From: Salinispora tropica CNB-440
GTDB lineage: Bacteria; Actinomycetota; Actinomycetes; Mycobacteriales; Micromonosporaceae
Assembly (NCBI RefSeq): GCF_000016425.1
Contig: NC_009380.1
Span: 1,802,144 to 1,866,143, forward strand
Length of the DNA stretch: 64,000 nt
Direction: 5' to 3'
In this document: positions 42,378 through 50,510 of the stretch, piece after piece
How the letters are laid out: every line of letters begins with the position of its first letter
How positions within the stretch are numbered: position 1 is the first letter of the stretch
The notes under the pieces: generated by a model
The model's database searches: none
What the model was told of the DNA's origin: nothing
What the model saw: only the letters and a program-made list of their open reading frames with translations
Made by a program: the position numbers and the translations under genes

Positions 42378-42484
42378 GTTTAGCGTGCGGAGTGGCTGCT
42401 ACCGCCTGCCTGGTAGCCGAGGAAGCCGGCCTGGCCTGGGTTGGTCCTCCTCGCCGCTCACGGGGGAAGGACATCGACACCGCG
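42378..42484 (+). promoter_or_regulatory. Conserved leader, copy 3
   Basis: Begins GTTTAGCGTGCGG, preceded by GTTCATGTTCGG. GCTACC (42398-42403) pairs with GGTAGC (42412-42417). GTCCT (42444-42448) pairs with AGGAC (42468-42472), covering the SD GGGGGAAGG. The SD is 14 nt from the ATG, an unusually long spacing also seen in copies 2, 4 and 5. Confidence 0.78.
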
Positions 42485-43906
42485 ATGAATCACCAGCATC
42501 ACACCCACGAACCCGACCGGCCAGACGGACGTCGGCTGCGGTCCCGGTGGTGGGCTGTCGGCTTGGCGGGCGTAGCTGGGCTGGCTCTCACCGCCGTCGG
42601 CGTCGCAGCGGCTCCGGCCGCCGGCGCTGCGGGACGCGCCGCCACCAGCGCTGAGAACCAGCCCGGGGCCGGACACGACGCCAGCGACATGTCCAAGCAC
42701 GACGACAAGTCCAAGCACGACGGCAAGTCCAAGCACGACGGCAAAAGGGAAAAGGGCGGCAAGGAGAAGGGGAAGAAGGAGAAGCCGAAGGGCACGCCGG
42801 TCCCCTGCGACGCGGATGCGCTGATCGCCGCGATCACTCTCGCCAACGCCCGCGACGGCGCGGTGCTCGACCTCGCCAAGGACTGCACCTACCTGCTTAC
42901 GGTCGACATCGACGGTTCCGGTCTGCCCGCGATCACCGCCCCGATCACCCTCAACGGCGGTAAGAACACCACCATCGAACGCGCCGCCGCGGTCGACCCG
43001 TTTCGGATCTTCACCGTCGACGTCGGCGGCAACCTGACCCTCAACCATCTGAAGGTCACCGGCGGCCAGACCGATGGCAACGGTGGGGGAGTCCTCGTCA
43101 ATCCCGGTGGAGCGTTGACCACCAACCACAGCGCCATTACCCGAAACATCGCCGAGGGTGACGGTGACGGCGGTGGCATCGCCAACCTGGGCAGTACCCG
43201 GGTCAACTACTCCAAGGTCGACTGGAATACCGGCAACGAGCAGGGCGGCGGTATCTTCAGCACCGGACTATTGAAGATCGTCAAGTCGCACGTCGACAAC
43301 AACATCGCTAACACCGGCGGCGGCATCTACCAGGGCGGTAGCTCCATCACCGTCAAGGGCGGCAGCATCTCCGGCAACCAGGCAACCGCCGGTGGCGGGT
43401 TGTACCTGGCAGGCGGGATCGGCATGCTGACCGGCACCAAGGTCGCGAAGAACACCGTCAGTGGCAACGGTGGCGGTATCCGGGTTGGCGAAGGCGGGCA
43501 GTTGACGCTGCGGAAGGTCAGCCTCGCCGACAACGCCGCGGCATCGGGTGTCGCCGGTGGCTTGTACATCGAGGGAGCGGAGGTGCTGGATACCATCGCC
43601 GTCGTCGAGGACAGCGTCATCAAGAACAACATCGCCGGCATCAGCGGTGGAGGTATCCAGAGCACAGCGGTAGGAGTGTTGCGACGCACCAAGGTCATCG
43701 GCAACCAGGCCGATGAGGGCGGCGGCATCTTCAACACCGGCACGATGAACCTCTTCACCACAAAGGTCGTCGAGAACATCGCGATCACCGACGGCGGGGG
43801 CATCGTCAACTCCGGTGGCACGGTGAACCTGAACACCGCCACCGGCACCGTGGTCATCAAGAACCGGCCCAACAACTGCGTCGACGTTCCCGGCTGCGCG
43901 GGCTGA
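42485..43906 (+). CDS. Secreted right-handed beta-helix protein, paralogue 3
   Basis: 473 aa from ATG 42485. N-terminus MNHQHHTHEPDRPDGR, RSRWW, signal helix, then a Lys-rich linker with an 18-nt tandem repeat (SKHDGK units, about 42692-42745) ending KEKPKG. Then PVPCDADALIAAITLANARD, KDCTYLL, beta-helix rungs with GGGI motifs (about 125-455), and C-terminal NRPNNCVDVPGCAG. The basic linker could bind anionic wall polymers. Its stop is followed by a strong terminator. Confidence 0.85.
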   Translation: MNHQHHTHEPDRPDGRRLRSRWWAVGLAGVAGLALTAVGVAAAPAAGAAGRAATSAENQPGAGHDASDMSKHDDKSKHDGKSKHDGKREKGGKEKGKKEKPKGTPVPCDADALIAAITLANARDGAVLDLAKDCTYLLTVDIDGSGLPAITAPITLNGGKNTTIERAAAVDPFRIFTVDVGGNLTLNHLKVTGGQTDGNGGGVLVNPGGALTTNHSAITRNIAEGDGDGGGIANLGSTRVNYSKVDWNTGNEQGGGIFSTGLLKIVKSHVDNNIANTGGGIYQGGSSITVKGGSISGNQATAGGGLYLAGGIGMLTGTKVAKNTVSGNGGGIRVGEGGQLTLRKVSLADNAAASGVAGGLYIEGAEVLDTIAVVEDSVIKNNIAGISGGGIQSTAVGVLRRTKVIGNQADEGGGIFNTGTMNLFTTKVVENIAITDGGGIVNSGGTVNLNTATGTVVIKNRPNNCVDVPGCAG

Positions 43907-43927
43907 CGCTTCGAGGAAGTACCAAGA

Positions 43928-43968
43928 GGGTTCCGTCCCGCCGCGCGAAGTGCGGCGGGACGGAACCC
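43928..43968. terminator. Strong bidirectional terminator
   Basis: Perfect 17-bp stem: GGGTTCCGTCCCGCCGC at 43928-43944 and 43952-43968, loop GCGAAGT, between paralogue 3 and the convergent lysin-like gene. Confidence 0.88.
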
Positions 43969-44024
43969 TTGGTCAGTCGCCGCGGGCTTCCGGCGTCCGT
44001 GTCGCGTCGTGGACGGCCGGATGG

Positions 44025-44837
44025 TCAACGAATTGGGTTGCGGTAGGCGGCGTCCCATGTGTTACGGCCGAGTAGCCCGTCTCTGCTCAGGCCCTGATCT
44101 GCTTGGAATGCTGTGATCAACTCTCGGTGCTCTGGGCCGTACAGGCCGTCATGGCCGTTTTTGCGAAGGTACCTCTTTCCCTTGCCGGCGGGCCAGCCCC
44201 GGCGGGTGAGCTGCTTGGTCCACATGGCGAGCCACTGTCGGTCCAGTTTGCCGTTGAATCTCCGGCGGTAGTAGCCCGACACCGATCGATCTCCGCCGCT
44301 ACGTGGACCAAAGTAGTAGCCGCTCGGCAGAGGGAATGACACTGCTGGCCCCGGTGCCGGTTCGACCGGCCCCGGATCGCCGAGTTGGTCGAGTCGCCAG
44401 TTCGTACCCCGCACCGTGTCGGCAGCTTGGGTGAAGTCAGAATTCACGTGGCAGTGACTCGTGTGCTGGTTCGAGCCGGTGTAGGTATGCGTGGCAAAGC
44501 CGTGGCGGCGGTGCCAGATCCGGCCGTTGTAGATGATGTACCGCACCCACCACAGATCGTTGGAGCGGGCAAGCTTCACCCACAGCTGCACGACGTGTTC
44601 CATCGTGACCCCGCCCGGGTCGCGCAGGTCGGCGTCGAAGTCTCGGGCGCGTACCTCGTCGAGGTCGTCGCCGTCGCGGTATTCCGGCCGGCCGGTTCGG
44701 TCCGGGTTGTGACTCGACGGGGAGTCCTGGTGGGAGGTGTCTCCGATCGAGCCGTCCGATCTCTTGTCCCGCTTGGGGAACCGCTTGTTGAGCTGATCGC
44801 GAGCTTCATCCAGGTTCGGAACCACCATCCATGCCAT
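44025..44837 (-). CDS. Lysin-like protein with C-terminal peptidoglycan-binding domain
   Basis: 270 aa. The N-terminal two thirds (LDEARDQLNKRFPKRDKRSD, SSHNPDRTGRPEYRDGDDLD, FATHTYTGSNQHTSHCHVNS) follow the pattern of phage and actinomycete endolysin-like hydrolases with His/Asp residues fit for metal binding. Residues about 190-265 are a PG_binding_1 domain (DGLYGPEHRELITAFQADQG, GLLGRNTWDAAY). No signal peptide is seen, as in phage lysins. The start overlaps the small upstream ORF by 32 nt. Confidence 0.72.
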   Translation of the reverse strand: MAWMVVPNLDEARDQLNKRFPKRDKRSDGSIGDTSHQDSPSSHNPDRTGRPEYRDGDDLDEVRARDFDADLRDPGGVTMEHVVQLWVKLARSNDLWWVRYIIYNGRIWHRRHGFATHTYTGSNQHTSHCHVNSDFTQAADTVRGTNWRLDQLGDPGPVEPAPGPAVSFPLPSGYYFGPRSGGDRSVSGYYRRRFNGKLDRQWLAMWTKQLTRRGWPAGKGKRYLRKNGHDGLYGPEHRELITAFQADQGLSRDGLLGRNTWDAAYRNPIR

Positions 44838-44961
44838 CGATGTTCACCTCCACAACTGGCCAGTCGGTCTGCTCAGGGTCGAGCCATGGATCCGGGGTCT
44901 GCATCCCGATGTGCTGCTCCGGGTCCTCGTTCGGGTCCGGGTGTGGGTTGGTGACGGACAT
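44806..44961 (-). CDS. Small acidic protein upstream of the lysin-like gene
   Basis: 51 aa from ATG 44961 with GGGAGGGAC immediately upstream, one of the best RBSs of the region. Pro/Asp-rich (TNPHPDPNEDPEQHIG; TDWPVVEVNIDGMDGG). It overlaps the lysin-like start by 32 nt, suggesting coupled translation. Not recognised; phage-like small proteins look similar. Confidence 0.6.
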   Translation of the reverse strand: MSVTNPHPDPNEDPEQHIGMQTPDPWLDPEQTDWPVVEVNIDGMDGGSEPG

Positions 44962-45269
44962 GTCCCTCCCTTGAGGTGAGATGTGATTTGATCGGGCATG
45001 CGTGCCCCGGCGAATTGCGGCACGATTAGCGTGATAGCGTTTCGCTGCGAATTGCGCTGTCGGCAATTCATGTTTTGTTGGTGATTCATCGATCCTAGCG
45101 CCCATGTGGCTCATGGGCATGATCAAATCCTTGTCGCAGATTGCCCTCTGTGGGGGCGTGGCGGACATTGACGACTGAAATGTGTATTCACATTCTCGGC
45201 AACGGGGTGTCGCACCCAGGTCGGTAGCGATCATGGTCTGCCGCAGTCTTGGCGTCTGTTCCCCTATCG

Positions 45270-45402
45270 ATGTTCATCGGCCTTCAGCGCGGTTGTCCTG
45301 CGGGCTGGCGGCCCGCTGGCGGCCGATGGTCGGGGCGGACCACCCGTGCCGCTCCTGGGTGGCCGCTCCTCGTCTGTGCTGGGGAAGGCGGCCGATGCGG
45401 CG
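45270..45402 (+). promoter_or_regulatory. Diverged leader, possible copy 6
   Basis: TCGGCCTTCAGCGCGG resembles TCGGTTTAGCGTGCGG of copy 3. It is followed by a GCGGGC/GCCCGC hairpin in the place of GCTACC/GGTAGC, an outer CATCGGCC/GGCCGATG stem, and GGGGAAGG 14 nt before ATGAACCCC (45403), like the start of the beta-helix genes. The ATG at 45403 opens a short sequence in frame with the MFS gene. The rest of 44962-45543 has no other gene. Confidence 0.4.
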
Positions 45403-45543
45403 ATGAACCCCGGCACCCACTCGTGGTCCCGCCGTTGGGTGGAAGTCGGCGGAGGCGGAGTTGGTGTCTTCCTCCGTCAGGTCCTGATTCTGCCGAGCGC
45501 ATATTTTCTTGCATATTTTTTGGGGGCGGATGATGCTTCCGGG

Positions 45544-46848
45544 ATGGTTGGCCGGAAGAAAGTGCCGGTGTTTGTTCGGTCGTCGCCATACTGGCCGGTG
45601 GTGCGGCACCGCATTCTGCGGCGACTGTTCCCGGGGTTTGTGTTGTCATACCTGGGCGACGGTATGAGTCTGGTCGCGGTCAGTTGGCTTGCGATTCAGT
45701 TGGCCCCGCAGGAAAACAAGGCCACCTGGGCCGCGGCGGCGATCGCCGCGTACACCCTGCCCGGTGCGCTCGGATCGGTGCTGTTCGGTCGGTGGCTCAG
45801 TGGCCGCGGTGGTGCCCAGCTGGCCGCGTGGGATGCGGTTCTGCGGACCGTGATGCTGGCGCTGATTCCGGTTGCGCACCTTGCCGGAGTGCTGGACATC
45901 TGGCTGTACACGGTGTTGCTCGGGCTCTCTGCGCTGCTGCGGTCATGGGGGTCGGCCGGCCGCTTTACCCTCGTCGCCGAACTGCTACCGCCGGAACACC
46001 GCTTGGCGGGTAACGCGCTCATCGGTCTCCTGGCCGAGGCGGCAATCCTGATCGGCCCTGCCCTGGCGGCGGTGATCATCGGTCTCGGTGGCCCGGTCGT
46101 CGTCATCGCCATTGACGCCGCTACGTTCGCTGTCCTGGCGATCACCTATCTGCTCGGTGTGCCGAAGGCGGCGCGTGCTCCGTTCGGAGCGCGGAGGTCA
46201 TCAGGTCTTGCCGGTTTCGCCGCGATCGCACGTGACCGCGGCATGCTGGGTCTCTCCATCCTGACCTTCGGCTTCTTCTTCCTGTACGGGCCGATACTGG
46301 TGGCGCTGCCGGTCCACGTTGAGGAGACGCTCGGCGACTCGGCTGGAACACTCGCCGCGTTCTGGGTGGTCTTCGGCATCGGCGCGATCGTCGGCGGTGT
46401 CGTCGCTGGCTACCTACGGCGCTGGCGGCTGTGGCCGGTCACCATCACCATCGTGCTGGCCTGGGGCGTCGCCCTGCTGCCGCTGGGTGCGGGGGCGCCG
46501 ACGGGGGTGGCGCTCGTCATGTTCGCGGTCGGTGGCCTGGTCTGGGCCCCTTTCCCCGCCACCACGATGGCCCTGTTGCAGGCCCAGACCGAGGGTGGTA
46601 CGAGAGCCCAGGTGATCGCCGCGTACAGCGGGATCGCGACTCTCTCCGTGCCGCTCGGCACCCTTGCCGGCGGGCCGATGATCACCAGCTTCGGTGCCCA
46701 GCCCACCATTCTCGGCTGCGCCGGACTGACGCTGGCTCTCGGCTCGGTGGCGGCTGTTGTCGCGATCGGCCGGGCTGGCCGCCAGTCGGGCAGCCGGGTG
46801 GCGGCTGAGTTCCGGCCCAGCATGGAGTCCGCAGACAGCGGGACATAG
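45544..46848 (+). CDS. MFS transporter, DHA3-like exporter
   Basis: 434 aa from ATG 45544, the usual family length; the frame is open from 45403 (481 aa) but 45480-45543 is AT-rich and not coding-like. About twelve TM helices. Motifs: LFPGFVLSYLGDGMSLVAVS at the start of TM1 and LFGRWLSGRGGAQLAAWD in the TM2-3 loop (motif A-like). ITFGFFFLYGPILVALP-like TM7 region follows. DHA3 members export macrolides and related drugs by proton antiport. It may sit behind a diverged copy of the beta-helix leader. Confidence 0.85.
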   Translation: MVGRKKVPVFVRSSPYWPVVRHRILRRLFPGFVLSYLGDGMSLVAVSWLAIQLAPQENKATWAAAAIAAYTLPGALGSVLFGRWLSGRGGAQLAAWDAVLRTVMLALIPVAHLAGVLDIWLYTVLLGLSALLRSWGSAGRFTLVAELLPPEHRLAGNALIGLLAEAAILIGPALAAVIIGLGGPVVVIAIDAATFAVLAITYLLGVPKAARAPFGARRSSGLAGFAAIARDRGMLGLSILTFGFFFLYGPILVALPVHVEETLGDSAGTLAAFWVVFGIGAIVGGVVAGYLRRWRLWPVTITIVLAWGVALLPLGAGAPTGVALVMFAVGGLVWAPFPATTMALLQAQTEGGTRAQVIAAYSGIATLSVPLGTLAGGPMITSFGAQPTILGCAGLTLALGSVAAVVAIGRAGRQSGSRVAAEFRPSMESADSGT

Positions 46849-46913
46849 GGCTGTTCATTTTGATCTGGTTTGGTGGATTTAGCCGTATTTAGGGTTTCGC
46901 GGCGCTTCCCATT

Positions 46914-47025
46914 GTTTAGCGTGCGGTGGCTGGTACCACCCTGCGGGTAGCTGGGGAGTGACCTCGACTGGCGCCCAGGCCGAGTGGTTCCTTGCCGTGC
47001 ACGGGGGAAGGACATCGAGATCGCG
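46914..47025 (+). promoter_or_regulatory. Conserved leader, copy 4
   Basis: Begins GTTTAGCGTGCGGTGGCTGG. The first hairpin is partly altered (GGTACC and GGGTAGC). TCCTT (about 46989) pairs with AAGGA in the SD GGGGGAAGGA, 14 nt before the ATG. The 3' half is almost identical to copy 3. Confidence 0.72.
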
Positions 47026-48453
47026 ATGAACCATCAACGCCACACCCAGGTAGACAAGCCCGATCGTCCGGGCGAGAGGCCGGTGAGGCCATGGTGGCGG
47101 TGGTGGGCTGTGGGGTTGTCCACGGTGACGGGTCTGGCCCTTACCGCCGTCGGTGTTGCTGCGACCCCGGTCGGTGACACGATCGGACGCGCCCTGCCGG
47201 CCGTCGATGCGCCCGAAGCCCCTACTGGCGAGCTTCCCGCCAACAGCCGTCGGGACGAAAGCGGAGCCGAGGAGGGCAAGGACGACGGGGTCAGGGGCGA
47301 GACGGGCAAGGGCGACGCGGACCATGGGGAGCGGCGGGAAGGTAGGCCGGTCCCGTGCGACCCGGATCGACTGATCGCCGAGATCGTCCGGGCCAACGCC
47401 GGCGGTGGCGCCGTGCTCGACCTCGCCGAGGGCTGCACCTATCTGCTCACCGCCGACCTCGGTGGTGCCGGTCTGCCCGCTGTCACCGCCCCGATCACCC
47501 TTACCGGCGGTAGGAACACCGCCATCGAGCGGGCCGCCGCCGTTGACCAGTTCCGGATCCTTGCCGTGAACGCCGGTGGCGATCTCACCCTGAACCAGTT
47601 GACGATCACCGGCGGCCACGCCGCCGATGGTGGCGGGGGGATCCTCGTCAACACCGGTGGAGCGTTGACCCTCAACCACAGCACCATCAATCGCAACATC
47701 GCCGATGTCCTGGGCGGCGGTATCGCCAACAACGGCACCACCCGGGTCAGACACTCCAGCGTCGAACGGAACATTGGGAACCAGCGCGGCGGTGGGATCT
47801 TCAGTGCCGGCCCGCTGGAGATCGTGCAGTCTCACATCGACAGAAACACCGCCGACCTCGGCGGCGGCATCTTCGAATCCGACAGCAGCGTGACCGTCAA
47901 GGGGGGCAGCATCGCCGACAACCGGGCGCAAGCTGTCGGCGGGCTGTTCGTCTCCGGTGGCATCGGCACGGTTACCGGCACTCGAATCACCGGGAACTCG
48001 GCCCACTCAGACGGCGGTGGTGTCCGGGTTGGTCTCGGCGGGCAGCTGGCGTTGCGGTGGGTGCGCCTGACTGACAACACCGCCCTGTCGGGGCTGGCCG
48101 GTGGCCTCTTCATCGAGGGGGACATCGGAGGAGGGAGCTACGTCGTCGTCGAGGACAGTGTCATCAGGAACAACACCGCGATGGCTGCCGTCGGTGGTGG
48201 AATCCTCAACGCGGGGCAGGCGGTGTTGCGACGTACCCGGATCCTCGGTAACCGGGCCGCGCAGGGCGGCGGCATCTACAACTCCGGTACGGTCAGCCTC
48301 GCCGCAACGAAGGTGGTCGACAATGTCGCGGTCACCGATGGTGGAGGAGTCGTCAACGACGGCGGCACGGTGGACCTGAACATCGCCACCGGCACCGTCG
48401 TGATCAAGAATCGGCCGAACAACTGCCTCAACGTTGCGGGCTGCGTTGGATAG
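47026..48453 (+). CDS. Secreted right-handed beta-helix protein, paralogue 4
   Basis: 475 aa from ATG 47026. N-terminus MNHQRHTQVDKPDRPGE, then WWRWW and the signal helix LSTVTGLALTAVGVAA. The linker is acidic and Gly-rich rather than Lys-rich. PVPCDPDRLIAEIVRANAGG with GCTYLL carries the Cys pair, beta-helix rungs span about 130-455, and the C-terminus is NRPNNCLNVAGCVG. It is the most diverged copy at the N-terminus. Tail-to-tail with the esterase gene: its stop overlaps that gene's 3' end by about 26 nt. Confidence 0.85.
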   Translation: MNHQRHTQVDKPDRPGERPVRPWWRWWAVGLSTVTGLALTAVGVAATPVGDTIGRALPAVDAPEAPTGELPANSRRDESGAEEGKDDGVRGETGKGDADHGERREGRPVPCDPDRLIAEIVRANAGGGAVLDLAEGCTYLLTADLGGAGLPAVTAPITLTGGRNTAIERAAAVDQFRILAVNAGGDLTLNQLTITGGHAADGGGGILVNTGGALTLNHSTINRNIADVLGGGIANNGTTRVRHSSVERNIGNQRGGGIFSAGPLEIVQSHIDRNTADLGGGIFESDSSVTVKGGSIADNRAQAVGGLFVSGGIGTVTGTRITGNSAHSDGGGVRVGLGGQLALRWVRLTDNTALSGLAGGLFIEGDIGGGSYVVVEDSVIRNNTAMAAVGGGILNAGQAVLRRTRILGNRAAQGGGIYNSGTVSLAATKVVDNVAVTDGGGVVNDGGTVDLNIATGTVVIKNRPNNCLNVAGCVG

Positions 48454-49654
48454 CAGCCGAGGGCCGGCCTCCACCGAGCAGGTCCGTGATTCCGTCCTCC
48501 CACAGCCCGCGCCACCAGGCCATGTCGTGCCCACCCTGGAACTCTCGGTAGGCCATTGTGGGCGGGCGCTCCGCAAGCGCCTCCCGCAGCCGTCGGTGCG
48601 GCTCCAGCAGTGTCGGTTCGAACACACCCACGGTGAGGAAGAGGCGCACCGGCCCGGCCGTCGCGGCGCGGTCAAGCAGGTCGGCCTGCCACAGTGACGC
48701 CGACTGGCTGAGCGCCGCACCCACCGACTCCGGGTGGTCGAAGGCGGTCTTCAGTGCGGTCAGCCCGCCCAGGCTCTCTCCGGTCAGCACGACATCCCGG
48801 GGGTCGGCGCTTACCGGCACCCGATCGCGTAGCCACGGCAGCAGGGTCGTGACCACCTCCTCGCTCATCGCGCCGTCAATGCTCAGGTCGGCCATTCGCC
48901 GCGGCGAGGTGCCCCCGGTCTCGACCAGTGCCAGATAGGGCGCACGGATCGTTCCCGACTCTGCGAGCCGGTCCGCGCTGGCGGCGGCGTAGCCGGAGGC
49001 GTGCCACACCTCCCCGTCCAACACCACGACCAGCGGCCGGGGCGTGCCGTCAGCATCGGGCGGCGGGGACAGCCACACCGGGCGCCCGGTGGGTGTGACC
49101 AGACGCTGAGCGCGGGGAGACGGTCCGTGCGCCGGCGCTGCCCGCGGCGACGCGGTGTCCAGTTCCGCCACCGAGGCGAGTCGGCCACTGTGGGTACGGA
49201 TGCGCCTCGGGTTGCGGGGGTCGGTGCTGCCCTCCTCGCGGATCGTGCGCATCGCCCACCGCGACTCGGTGCCGGACAGCGGGCTGCTTCCCGCCGCGTC
49301 GGTTTCGAGCACCGTGTACGACCCACGCCAGTCGGCGGGTAGGCGGAACGCGGCGTACCACACGTCGGTACCGGGCACCCGTTCCATCCGGCTGTCGTCG
49401 AGGTCATAGGTCACCCGGTTGACGGTCACGTGGACCGCGGTGGCAGCGATGGAGCGCCACAGGAACGTCACCCGGCGCTCGCCGTCGCCGGCCTCCTCGA
49501 CCAGGGGCGTACGGCGGGCAACCGTCTCCCAGAACTCCGTCGCCGAGCAGTCGGCTGCGAGCCGGGCGATGCGCGGGCTCGGGGTGCGGCGCGACGGCGG
49601 TTTCGGCGGTGCGGGCGGCAGCGTGATCCGGCTGGGGCCACTAGTGAGGTTCAC
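48428..49654 (-). CDS. Enterochelin-esterase-like ferri-siderophore hydrolase
   Basis: 408 aa from GTG 49654 with AAGGAGCAGAC upstream. N-terminal Fes domain (VTFLWRS, VYAAFRLP-like), then an alpha/beta-hydrolase: LVVVLDGEVWHASGYAAAS, nucleophile Ser in LTGESLGGLTALKTAF, catalytic His in FQGGHDMAWWRGLW near the C-terminus. Fes enzymes cut ferric catecholate siderophores in the cytoplasm to free iron. Last gene of the iron operon, 35 nt after the ATPase gene. Its 3' end overlaps beta-helix paralogue 4. Confidence 0.88.
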   Translation of the reverse strand: MNLTSGPSRITLPPAPPKPPSRRTPSPRIARLAADCSATEFWETVARRTPLVEEAGDGERRVTFLWRSIAATAVHVTVNRVTYDLDDSRMERVPGTDVWYAAFRLPADWRGSYTVLETDAAGSSPLSGTESRWAMRTIREEGSTDPRNPRRIRTHSGRLASVAELDTASPRAAPAHGPSPRAQRLVTPTGRPVWLSPPPDADGTPRPLVVVLDGEVWHASGYAAASADRLAESGTIRAPYLALVETGGTSPRRMADLSIDGAMSEEVVTTLLPWLRDRVPVSADPRDVVLTGESLGGLTALKTAFDHPESVGAALSQSASLWQADLLDRAATAGPVRLFLTVGVFEPTLLEPHRRLREALAERPPTMAYREFQGGHDMAWWRGLWEDGITDLLGGGRPSAAIQRSPQR

Positions 49655-49689
49655 GTCTGCTCCTTCTGTTCTGCGTCCCAGCGATGACG

Positions 49690-50496
49690 TCACGCGGCGG
49701 CGGTGTTCCGAGCGGCGATCGGGATGACCAGCGGTGTGCCGAACACCGGGTCGGTGACGACGCGGGCCTTCAGCCGGAAGACGTCGTGCAGCAACTGCTC
49801 GGTGAGCACCGTGTGCGGGGCGCCGGTGGCCGCCACCGCGCCGTCGTGCAGCACCACGAGATGGTCGGCGTAGCGTGCTGCCTGATTGAGGTCGTGCAGC
49901 ACCAGGACCACGGTGCGCCCCTGGTCGCGGTTGAGCCGTCGGCACAGTTCGAGCACCTCGAGCTGGTGTGAGATATCGAGGTAGGTGGTGGGTTCGTCCA
50001 GGAGTAGCACCGGCGTCTCCTGGGCGAGGATCAGTGCGATCCACACCCGCTGTCGTTGGCCGCCGGACAACTCCTCGACGGTCCGGTCCGCCAGCTCCGC
50101 CACCCCGGTCGCCGCGAGCGCCCGGGCCACCGCCGCTTCGTCCTCGTGGCTCCACTGCTGCAACATTCGTTGGTGCGGGAAGCGGCCACGGCCGACGAGG
50201 TCGGCGACGGTGATGCCGGCCGGCGCCACGGAGGACTGCGGTAGCAGCCCGAGTCGGCGGGCCAGTTCCTTCGGGGCCAGCCGCTGTACGTCCTGGCCGT
50301 GGAGCAGTACCTGGCCGGTCCTGGGGCGGAGCAGTCGCGCGAGCGCCCGTAGCAGCGTCGACTTGCCGCACGCGTTCGGGCCGAGGATCACGGTTACCGC
50401 GCCGTCCGGGATGGAGACGTCAAGATCGTGAGCGACCTGACGTGACTCGTACGCGAGCGTCAGGCGGGCTGCCTCGAGAGCGGGTGGGGAGGTCAT
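49690..50496 (-). CDS. Iron-siderophore ABC transporter ATPase (FepC-like)
   Basis: 268 aa from ATG 50496. Walker A LGPNACGKSTLLRAL, Q-loop RRLGLLPQSS, signature VEELSGGQRQRVWIAL, Walker B PVLLLDEPTTYLDISHQ, and a switch His in VLHDLNQAARYAD. This is the FecE/FepC family that energises FecCD permeases. It lies 14 nt after the permease gene in a five-gene minus-strand operon. Confidence 0.94.
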   Translation of the reverse strand: MTSPPALEAARLTLAYESRQVAHDLDVSIPDGAVTVILGPNACGKSTLLRALARLLRPRTGQVLLHGQDVQRLAPKELARRLGLLPQSSVAPAGITVADLVGRGRFPHQRMLQQWSHEDEAAVARALAATGVAELADRTVEELSGGQRQRVWIALILAQETPVLLLDEPTTYLDISHQLEVLELCRRLNRDQGRTVVLVLHDLNQAARYADHLVVLHDGAVAATGAPHTVLTEQLLHDVFRLKARVVTDPVFGTPLVIPIAARNTAAA

Positions 50497-50510
50497 GGGG
50501 TCCTTCCGGC

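Noticed and set aside
37035-42484. Leaders as c-di-GMP-I (GEMM) riboswitches
   Set aside because: GCTACC...GGTAGC is reminiscent, but the GACGCAAAG core, GNRA tetraloop and receptor are absent.
37054-48006. Long minus-strand open frames antisense to the beta-helix genes (up to 375 codons)
   Set aside because: They mirror repeat and GC structure of the sense genes, give low-complexity Gly/Asp/Val products, and have no RBS.
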